From the NCBI RefSeq assembly GCF_004761975.1, contig NZ_RQII01000060.1, positions 36,582-100,581 on the forward strand: 64,000 nucleotides of DNA, in the 5' to 3' direction. A program made the position numbers and the translations under genes. Source of the DNA: Planococcus koreensis (GTDB lineage: Bacteria > Bacillota > Bacilli > Bacillales_A > Planococcaceae). The notes below the pieces were generated by a model. That model did not search any database. It worked only from the letters and a program-made list of their open reading frames with translations, and was not told the DNA's origin. Positions 58,462-64,000 of the stretch are shown one piece after another. Every line of letters starts with the position of its first letter. Position 1 is the stretch's first letter.

Positions 58462-60216
58462 ATGCGCGTATTTTTGGAGTTGGGCTGGTTTTTCAAGGAA
58501 CGGAAAAAGCAATACGCCATTGGCATTTTCATGCTGCTGATTGTGGCATTCCTCGGCGTCCTGCCGCCGCGCATCATCGGTTTAATCGTCGATGAAATCA
58601 GCCGCGGCACCTTGACCGCAGGTTTTCTAGGAAAGTGGCTAGGTGTTCTCGCGGCAGCGGCGCTCGGCATGTACGTGCTGCGTTATGCCTGGAGGCTGAT
58701 GATTTTCGGGTCGGCGATCATTCTGGCGCGCGATTTGCGCGAGAATTTGTTCCGCCATTTCACGCGGATGTCGCCTTCGTTCTACCAGAAGCGGCGCGTC
58801 GGTGATTTGATGGCGCATGCGACGAATGATTTGCAGGCGGTGCAGCAAACGGCCGGTGCAGGCGTCTTGACGCTCGTCGATTCGATTGCGACAGGCGGCT
58901 TCGTTATTGCCGCGATGGCGCTGACGGTCAGTTGGAAATTGACGTTGATCGTCTTGCTGCCGCTGCCGTTGATGGCCTACATGACGAATTATTACGGGAA
59001 ATTGATGCACGAGCGCTTCCACGGCGCACAAGCTTCTTTTTCCGGGCTCAACGACAAGACGCAGGAAAGCATATCCGGCATGAAAGTGATCAAGACCTTC
59101 GGCCAGGAGCAGCAGGACATTGAAGACTTCAAACGCATGTCCGGCGAAGTCGTCGACGAGAACATCCGCGTGGCAAAAATCGATTCGATGTTCGACCCGA
59201 CCATTTCGGCAATCATCGGCGTCTGTTACTTGCTGGCAATCGGTTTCGGTTCGTATTTCGTGGTCGGCGGCGAGATGACAATCGGCGATTTGATCGCGTT
59301 TACCGCGTATCTTGGATTGCTCGTCTGGCCGATGCTGGCATTCGGCTGGCTCTTCAACATCGTCGAACGCGGGCGGGCTTCCTACGACCGCATCCGGGCG
59401 CTGCTCGCGCAGCCGGCTGAAATCGATGACCGGGAAGACGCCATTGACCGGCGGCCGACAGGCGATATCGAGTTTTCGCTCCAAAAGTTCCAGTTCACCG
59501 GCGACGAACGCTCGGCGCTGCGGGACATCCATTTCACCATCAAGCGCGGCGAAACGCTGGGCATCGCCGGCAAGACCGGTTCCGGGAAATCGGCGATTTT
59601 GCGCTTATTGCTGCGGGAGTTCGACAATTACGAAGGCGATATTACATTCGATGGCGTGTCCATCAACCGCTATAAAAAACAGCGGCTGCGTGAAGCAATC
59701 GGCTATGTGCCGCAGGATCATTTCCTGTTTTCGGCGACAGTGGCCGGCAATATCGCATTTGCCCGCCCGGATGCTTCTATAGAAGAAATCCACCAAGCAG
59801 CAAAGCTTGCGCATATCCACGACGACATCCTGAACTTCACGTTCGGCTATGACACCGTTGTCGGGGAGCGGGGCGTATCGCTGTCAGGCGGCCAAAAGCA
59901 GCGGATTTCCATCGCCCGTGCGCTGATGATGGAGCCAGAATTGCTCATCTTGGATGATTCACTGTCCGCAGTGGACGCCAAAACCGAAGAAGCGATATTG
60001 GAATCGCTGAAAAAAACCCGCACCGGCGAGACGACGATCATCACGTCCCACCGGTTGAGCGCGATCCAGCATGCCCATCAGATTCTGGTCATGCACGAAG
60101 GAACGGTTGCGGAAATCGGCACACATGAAAGTTTAATGAAGAAAAAAGGGCGTTATTTCGAAATGTATGAGCTGCAGCAGCTTGAAGCGCTCGTCGAAAT
60201 GGGAGGCGAAGCGTAA
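58462..60216 (+). CDS. yheI: ABC exporter half, YheI (BmrC)-like
   Basis: ATG 58462 follows AAGGGG. The 584-residue protein has six membrane helices and one ATPase domain: Walker A GKTGSGKSA (about residue 375), signature LSGGQKQR, and Walker B LLILDDSLSAVD. The residue after the Walker B Asp is Asp instead of Glu, the mark of the degenerate site in heterodimeric exporters. It overlaps the next gene, its partner, by one base. The B. subtilis pair YheI/YheH (BmrC/BmrD) exports drugs. Confidence 0.9.
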   Translation: MRVFLELGWFFKERKKQYAIGIFMLLIVAFLGVLPPRIIGLIVDEISRGTLTAGFLGKWLGVLAAAALGMYVLRYAWRLMIFGSAIILARDLRENLFRHFTRMSPSFYQKRRVGDLMAHATNDLQAVQQTAGAGVLTLVDSIATGGFVIAAMALTVSWKLTLIVLLPLPLMAYMTNYYGKLMHERFHGAQASFSGLNDKTQESISGMKVIKTFGQEQQDIEDFKRMSGEVVDENIRVAKIDSMFDPTISAIIGVCYLLAIGFGSYFVVGGEMTIGDLIAFTAYLGLLVWPMLAFGWLFNIVERGRASYDRIRALLAQPAEIDDREDAIDRRPTGDIEFSLQKFQFTGDERSALRDIHFTIKRGETLGIAGKTGSGKSAILRLLLREFDNYEGDITFDGVSINRYKKQRLREAIGYVPQDHFLFSATVAGNIAFARPDASIEEIHQAAKLAHIHDDILNFTFGYDTVVGERGVSLSGGQKQRISIARALMMEPELLILDDSLSAVDAKTEEAILESLKKTRTGETTIITSHRLSAIQHAHQILVMHEGTVAEIGTHESLMKKKGRYFEMYELQQLEALVEMGGEA

Positions 60217-61997
60217 TGGAAAAGCAGCGTGAATTGACCGGAAAAGACCAATGGCTCGTCTTCAAACGGCTGCTTGGGTATTTATTGCCGCATAAGAAAA
60301 TGGTGGCGTTGGCAATGGGCCTCCTCGTCCTGACGGTCATCGGCGACGTCTTAGGGCCAATCCTCATCAAGACGTTCATCGATGATTATTTAACGCCAGG
60401 GAATTTCCCGACAGGACCCGTCGTTGGGCTCGCAGTAGCGTACGTCTTTATCCAGGCGTCGAATGTCGTCATCAGTTATTTTCAATTATTGAAGTTCCAG
60501 GAAGCGGCGCTGAAAATCATCCAGCAGCTGCGCATCGATGTCTTCACGAAAGTGCAGAACCTCGGGATGCGCTATTTCGACCGCACACCGGCAGGCAGCA
60601 TCGTGTCGCGCGTCACGAATGACACCGAAGCGATCAAGGAAATGTTCGTCAGCGTGCTCATCGGCTTTCTGCAAAGCGCGTTCCTTGTGGTCGGCGTCTA
60701 TATCGCGATGTTCATCCTCAATGTGCGCCTGGCGTTGATCACCGTCGTGTTGCTGCCGATTCTGGGCTGGATCATCTACTTGTACCGCAAATACAGCTCG
60801 GTGTTCTACCAGGATCTGCGCGAACGCCTCGGGCAATTGAACGCGAAGCTGTCGGAATCAATCCAAGGCATGGGCATGATTCAGGCTTTCGGCCAGGAGT
60901 CGCGTTTGCAGGATGAATTCAACGACATCAATCGCCAGCACTGGCAAGCTGGCAAGCGCAACATCAAAATCGACGGGCTGTTATTGCGTCCGGCAATCGA
61001 TTTGGTCTACGCGTTGGCGCTCATCATGGTGCTCAGCTATTTCGGCATCACGTCTTTCTCAAACTCTGTGGAAGTCGGAGTCATTTATGCATTCGTAACG
61101 TATATCGACCGCTTTTTCGAACCGATCAACCAAGTGATGCAGCGGCTGTCCATTTTCCAGCAGGCGATTGTCGCGGCTTCGCGTGTCTTCGCATTGCTCG
61201 ATGAAGAAGACCTGGTTCCGAAGCAGGCCGGGACAGCGGGCGAAATCAGCAAAGGCGAAATCGAATTCCGCAATGTGACATTTTCCTATGACGGCCAAAC
61301 CGACGTATTGAAAAACATCTCGTTCAAGGCACTGCCGGGGCAAACCGTCGCGCTGGTCGGCCACACCGGCAGCGGGAAAAGCTCGATCATCAATTTGCTG
61401 CTGCGCTTTTACGAGTTCTCGGATGGCGATATCCTGATCGACGGCCAGTCGGTGAAAGAATATGCTGCAGCGGAACTGCGCAATAAAATCGGCCTCGTGC
61501 TGCAGGACCCGTTCTTGTTCTACGGCACGATCGAAAGCAATATCCGGCTTCATAACAGCGCCATGACTGACGAAGAAGTGCGGGCGGCGGCACAATTTGT
61601 CCAAGCCGATAAATTCATCAATAAATTGCCGGACGGCTTTCACCAAAAAGTGACGGAACGCGGTTCAACGTTTTCCAGCGGGCAGCGACAATTGGTGGCA
61701 TTTGCCCGGACGATGGCGGCAGACCCGAAAATCCTGGTCCTCGATGAAGCGACAGCGAACATCGATACCGAAACCGAAGTGGCGATCCAGCAAGGGCTAA
61801 AGCGCATGCGGCTGGGGCGGACGACGATTGCGATCGCGCACCGTCTGAGCACAATCCAGGATGCAGATTTGATCCTCGTGCTGCACCACGGCGAAATCGT
61901 CGAACGGGGCACACACCAGCAATTGCTGGCGCACCGCGGGCTTTACCACAAAATGTATTTGCTGCAAAACGGCATCGTCGAAACAGCGAAAAGATAG
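60216..61997 (+). CDS. yheH: ABC exporter half, YheH (BmrD)-like
   Basis: The start codon shares its first base with the stop of yheI, so translation is coupled. The 593-residue protein begins LTGKDQWLVFKRLLGYLLPHKK, has six membrane helices and an ATPase domain with Walker A GHTGSGKSS, signature FSSGQRQL and Walker B ILVLDEATANID. Here the catalytic Glu is present, so this half hydrolyses ATP. Together they form a multidrug exporter. A hairpin with T run follows. Confidence 0.9.
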   Translation: MEKQRELTGKDQWLVFKRLLGYLLPHKKMVALAMGLLVLTVIGDVLGPILIKTFIDDYLTPGNFPTGPVVGLAVAYVFIQASNVVISYFQLLKFQEAALKIIQQLRIDVFTKVQNLGMRYFDRTPAGSIVSRVTNDTEAIKEMFVSVLIGFLQSAFLVVGVYIAMFILNVRLALITVVLLPILGWIIYLYRKYSSVFYQDLRERLGQLNAKLSESIQGMGMIQAFGQESRLQDEFNDINRQHWQAGKRNIKIDGLLLRPAIDLVYALALIMVLSYFGITSFSNSVEVGVIYAFVTYIDRFFEPINQVMQRLSIFQQAIVAASRVFALLDEEDLVPKQAGTAGEISKGEIEFRNVTFSYDGQTDVLKNISFKALPGQTVALVGHTGSGKSSIINLLLRFYEFSDGDILIDGQSVKEYAAAELRNKIGLVLQDPFLFYGTIESNIRLHNSAMTDEEVRAAAQFVQADKFINKLPDGFHQKVTERGSTFSSGQRQLVAFARTMAADPKILVLDEATANIDTETEVAIQQGLKRMRLGRTTIAIAHRLSTIQDADLILVLHHGEIVERGTHQQLLAHRGLYHKMYLLQNGIVETAKR

Positions 61998-62000
61998 ACA

Positions 62001-62024
62001 GGGCGGCTCCGGCCGCCATTTTTC
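62001..62024 (+). terminator. Rho-independent terminator
   Basis: GGGCGGC pairs with GCCGCC around a short loop and is followed by ATTTTTC. It ends the exporter operon. Confidence 0.7.
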
Positions 62025-62270
62025 ATGCACAATCCATTCCAGCAATTCGGCAAAAAACCGAATCTGGTCTTAGAAGAAATAAATGTACAAAACTACATAA
62101 GGTTTTATTGAATAAAAAAAGAACGTAACAAGAACTAGAGCTGAAACAACTGAAAAAAGGGCAAATTCGCAGTTCAGCGCCCAATGTCCACAAAGATGTC
62201 ACAGGCAAAGGGGCAGTGATGTAGAGGGAAATTTGGTAAGATAGGGGAAGATACCAAAGGAGTGACTTTT

Positions 62271-62981
62271 GTGGGGACCGATATCAATTTATTTCTGGCG
62301 TTTGGCGCGGGATTCCTGAGTTTTATCTCTCCGTGTACATTGCCCTTGTATCCAGCATTCCTATCTTATATAACAGGAATGACGCTGGATGAAATCAAGA
62401 ACGACAAAAAGACGATGCAGCGGCGCGGCATGTTCCACACGCTATTCTTCTTGCTAGGCTTTTCAACCATTTTCATCGCATTAGGATTCAGCACTTCTTT
62501 CTTCTATGAATGGTTCTTGCGCTACGATGATTTGATTCGCCAGATGGGTGCGATTTTCATCGTCATCTTCGGACTGATCGTCGTCGGAATCTTTACACCG
62601 AAATTTTTGATGCAAGACCGGAAGTTCGCTTTTAAAAACCGGCCGGGTGGTTTCTTGGGCACATTCGTCATCGGCCTTGCGTTTGCGGCAGGCTGGACGC
62701 CTTGTACCGGACCGATCACAGCGGCGATCTACGCGCTGGCAGCAACCAACCCGGGTTCGGGCATTTGGTATATGCTCGCTTACGTCCTTGGATTCGGCAT
62801 TCCGTTCTTCGTGCTGTCATTCTTTGTCGCACAGACCGGATGGCTGCGACGCAATAGCCAAAAAATCATGAAAGCGGGCGGCTACATCATGATTGCTGTC
62901 GGCATCTTGCTATTCTTCGACGGAATGACGTATATTATACGTATCCTAAGCCCGTTCTTCGGCGACTTCCAAGGATTTTAA
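62271..62981 (+). CDS. ccdA: Cytochrome c biogenesis protein CcdA
   Basis: GTG 62271 is preferred to GTG 62262 because AAAGGAG lies directly before the latter. The 236-residue protein has six membrane helices and the two redox-active Cys in conserved Pro contexts: Cys22 ([14 protein letters not shown]) and Cys145 (GWTPCTGPI). CcdA carries electrons from thioredoxin across the membrane to reduce extracytoplasmic thiols for cytochrome c maturation and sporulation. Its order with ccdC downstream is the Bacillus one, except that a very short frame replaces ccdB. Confidence 0.9.
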   Translation: MGTDINLFLAFGAGFLSFISPCTLPLYPAFLSYITGMTLDEIKNDKKTMQRRGMFHTLFFLLGFSTIFIALGFSTSFFYEWFLRYDDLIRQMGAIFIVIFGLIVVGIFTPKFLMQDRKFAFKNRPGGFLGTFVIGLAFAAGWTPCTGPITAAIYALAATNPGSGIWYMLAYVLGFGIPFFVLSFFVAQTGWLRRNSQKIMKAGGYIMIAVGILLFFDGMTYIIRILSPFFGDFQGF

Positions 62982-63002
62982 TTAACTAAGCAGGTGGAGA
63001 AA

Positions 63003-63062
63003 ATGAAAGAAATGTTCGATATAGAAACCAGGCTGAAAGCAGAGGAGGGGCGGCATGTTTGA
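63003..63062 (+). CDS. 19-codon minicistron between ccdA and ccdC
   Basis: ATG 63003 has a good GGTGGAG site and encodes MKEMFDIETRLKAEEGRHV, ending at TGA 63060-63062, eight bases inside ccdC. Its last codons contain the AGGAGGGGC site of ccdC. In B. subtilis a CheY-like ccdB gene lies in this place. The short frame could be a coupling leader that helps ribosomes reach ccdC, or the last trace of a lost gene. Confidence 0.45.
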   Translation: MKEMFDIETRLKAEEGRHV

Positions 63063-63555
63063 ATGGATTTCTCCTGAGCTGATGCTCATTGCCACAACGA
63101 TCGGCGCAGCCGGCATGGGGGTTCTGGCCATGTTCGTGCGCTCCAAATCAGCGAAAAAGCCGGCTTCGGCGAAAAAGATCATTTTGCCACCGTTGTTCAT
63201 GTCGACCGGTGCATTGATGTTCATCTTCCCATTTTTCCGGGTAGCACCGATGCAAATTGTCGAAGCGCTGCTAGTCGGCATGCTGTTTTCGACGGTGCTT
63301 ATCTGGACATCGAAATTCGAAGTGCGTGACGGCGACATCTACTTGAAGCAATCGAAGGCATTCGTCTTCATCCTGATCGGCTTGCTGCTGGTGCGTTTGA
63401 TCGGCAAAGTAATCTTGAGCGCGACGATCGATATCGGCGAACTCGGCGGCATGTTCTGGATCTTGGCATTCGGCATGATCGTCCCATGGCGCCTCGCGAT
63501 GTTCTTCCAGTTCAAGAAACTGCAAGACAAAACGGAAAACGCTGTTCCTCAATAG
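63055..63555 (+). CDS. ccdC: CcdC family protein
   Basis: ATG 63055 follows GAGGAGGGG. The 166-residue protein has about five membrane helices and the YneJ/CcdC pattern: MLIATTIGAAGMGVLAMFVRSK, ILPPLFMSTGALMFIFPFFRV, STVLIWTSKFEVRDGDIYLKQSKAFVFILIGLLLVRLIGK. Its function is not settled; in Bacillus it lies in the ccd operon but is not essential for cytochrome c synthesis. It is followed by a terminator. Confidence 0.88.
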   Translation: MFEWISPELMLIATTIGAAGMGVLAMFVRSKSAKKPASAKKIILPPLFMSTGALMFIFPFFRVAPMQIVEALLVGMLFSTVLIWTSKFEVRDGDIYLKQSKAFVFILIGLLLVRLIGKVILSATIDIGELGGMFWILAFGMIVPWRLAMFFQFKKLQDKTENAVPQ

Positions 63556-63575
63556 AGGTACAGCGTTTTTTATTT
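63537..63575 (+). terminator. Rho-independent terminator
   Basis: AAAACGCTGT pairs with ACAGCGTTTT around CCTC/GAGG, followed by TTTATTTT. The left arm overlaps the last codons of ccdC. Confidence 0.88.
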
Positions 63576-63600
63576 TATATTTTTTTAATAGCCTTTTCAT

Positions 63601-63722
63601 TTCGCTTCAGCCGGACGCTTTCCGCGGGAACGGCTTCAGTCTCCTCGTCGCTAACGCTCCTGCGGGGCCTTCAGCTCGCGTCGCTACGCTGCTCCCGCTG
63701 GAGTCGCCGGCTGACGCTTCAT
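63601..63722. repeat. GC-rich MITE-like palindromic repeat
   Basis: The left end CGCTTCAGCCGGACGCTTTC and the right end CGCCGGCTGACGCTTC are inverted relative to each other. The interior has CTCCTCGTCGCTAACGCTCC, the complement of the GAGGAG core of the copy at 36430. No coding frame is convincing inside. Confidence 0.7.
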
Positions 63723-63811
63723 TCAAAGGTATCTCTTAATAGCAAAAAGGTTCTTTTATAAAAACACGAAAGATAAATTTACTGACGTATGCTTTGGAAT
63801 CTAGATATGGA

Positions 63812-63922
63812 GCAAAACAGCCGAGACGCCTGCGGGATAGCGAGACAGCCGAGACCCCGGAAGCACGCGATAGCGGGCTGAGGAGGCTTGGCGCTCGCCC
63901 GCGGCAAGCGCAGCGGTTTTGC
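63812..63922. repeat. GC-rich MITE-like palindromic repeat
   Basis: GCAAAACAGCCGAGACGCCT at the left and CAGCGGTTTTGC at the right are terminal inverted repeats. The interior has GCCGAGACCCCGGAAGC and GGCTGAGGAGGCTTGGCGC, related to the copies at 36430 and 63601. It lies 90 bases after the previous copy, in a stretch without genes to the window end. Confidence 0.7.
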
Positions 63923-64000
63923 GGAATATCGGCTACCACATGAATCTAAAAAAGCTGGTTCTACACTAAATGTTGGGGTGTTCACACAATTTATCCCAAA

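Noticed and set aside
63601..63939. Open frames inside the GC-rich repeats at the right end
   Set aside because: Their products are Ser/Arg/Leu-rich strings caused by the repeat's composition, on both strands, without ribosome binding sites.
1..64000. tRNA, rRNA or intact insertion sequence
   Set aside because: I looked for T-loop GGTTCGAATCC patterns, cloverleaf-like arms, rRNA landmarks and transposase motifs and saw none. A tRNA scan could still find a divergent one.

Overview
The window looks like chromosomal DNA of a low-to-moderate GC Gram-positive rod of the Planococcaceae (Planococcus/Planomicrobium type). This is an inference from gene families, not a database match. Supporting signs are Bacillus-type GGAGG ribosome binding sites, frequent TTG/GTG starts, U-tract terminators, a T-box leader, a Bacillus-like SdhB, a YheI/YheH exporter pair, CcdA/CcdC, and a class I lysyl-tRNA synthetase. 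No tRNA, rRNA, CRISPR array or intact insertion sequence was seen.

Bases 1 to about 18,400 form an AT-rich accessory region. It begins with a decayed serine recombinase (429-1033) and continues with a series of mostly plus-strand single genes, each with its own Shine-Dalgarno site. Several resemble immunity proteins of polymorphic toxin systems or protein-interaction scaffolds: SUKH/SMI1, HEAT, leucine-rich, TPR, PepSY-like, DUF5063, VanZ-like and several unknowns, plus a two-gene ABC transporter. No toxin gene is visible. Most genes are followed by one of two intergenic repeat families. Family A is a palindrome (GAATGTAACTTAAT, short loop, ATTAAGTTACATTC) with seven full copies between 4.97 and 12.2 kb; its flanking bases covary. 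Family B/C is a TAGTTTACATATCA-type motif, often followed by a terminator and an AAAAGTGTACTTTTACGAACGG motif. This gene-plus-repeat layout is the most unusual feature of the window.

From 18.4 to 33.7 kb the content is mixed: a decayed MFS gene, a Cof-type phosphatase, a peptidase E-like protein, an ECF sigma factor in a compact operon with a membrane protein, an ABC ATPase and two permeases, then a sucrose utilisation pair (sucrose-6-phosphate hydrolase and fructokinase) behind a hairpin that carries a perfect cre site. A TetR regulator follows, with matching operators before itself and before an oxidoreductase gene broken by one stop codon.

From 33.9 to 49.9 kb the window holds a structured RNA candidate upstream of a YiaAB-family membrane gene, a solitary complete sdhB followed by a cupin and a probable hexameric tyrosine-coordinated heme protein, a TrkA-type potassium channel, an MFS transporter, an M3 peptidase, class I lysyl-tRNA synthetase with T-box, GrpB, an SDR, and a divergent MerR/alcohol dehydrogenase pair with a 19-bp-spacer MerR promoter.

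From 50 to 64 kb the DNA is more GC-rich and looks like core genome: two DMT (YdcZ-like) transporters flanking a Crp/Fnr regulator, a FemAB-like protein, 3-hydroxybutyrate dehydrogenase next to two divergent GntP permeases, a UvrX/YqjW-type Y-family polymerase, a heterodimeric ABC exporter, and ccdA, a 19-codon minicistron and ccdC. The end carries two copies of a GC-rich MITE-like palindromic repeat, a relative of which lies at 36.4 kb.
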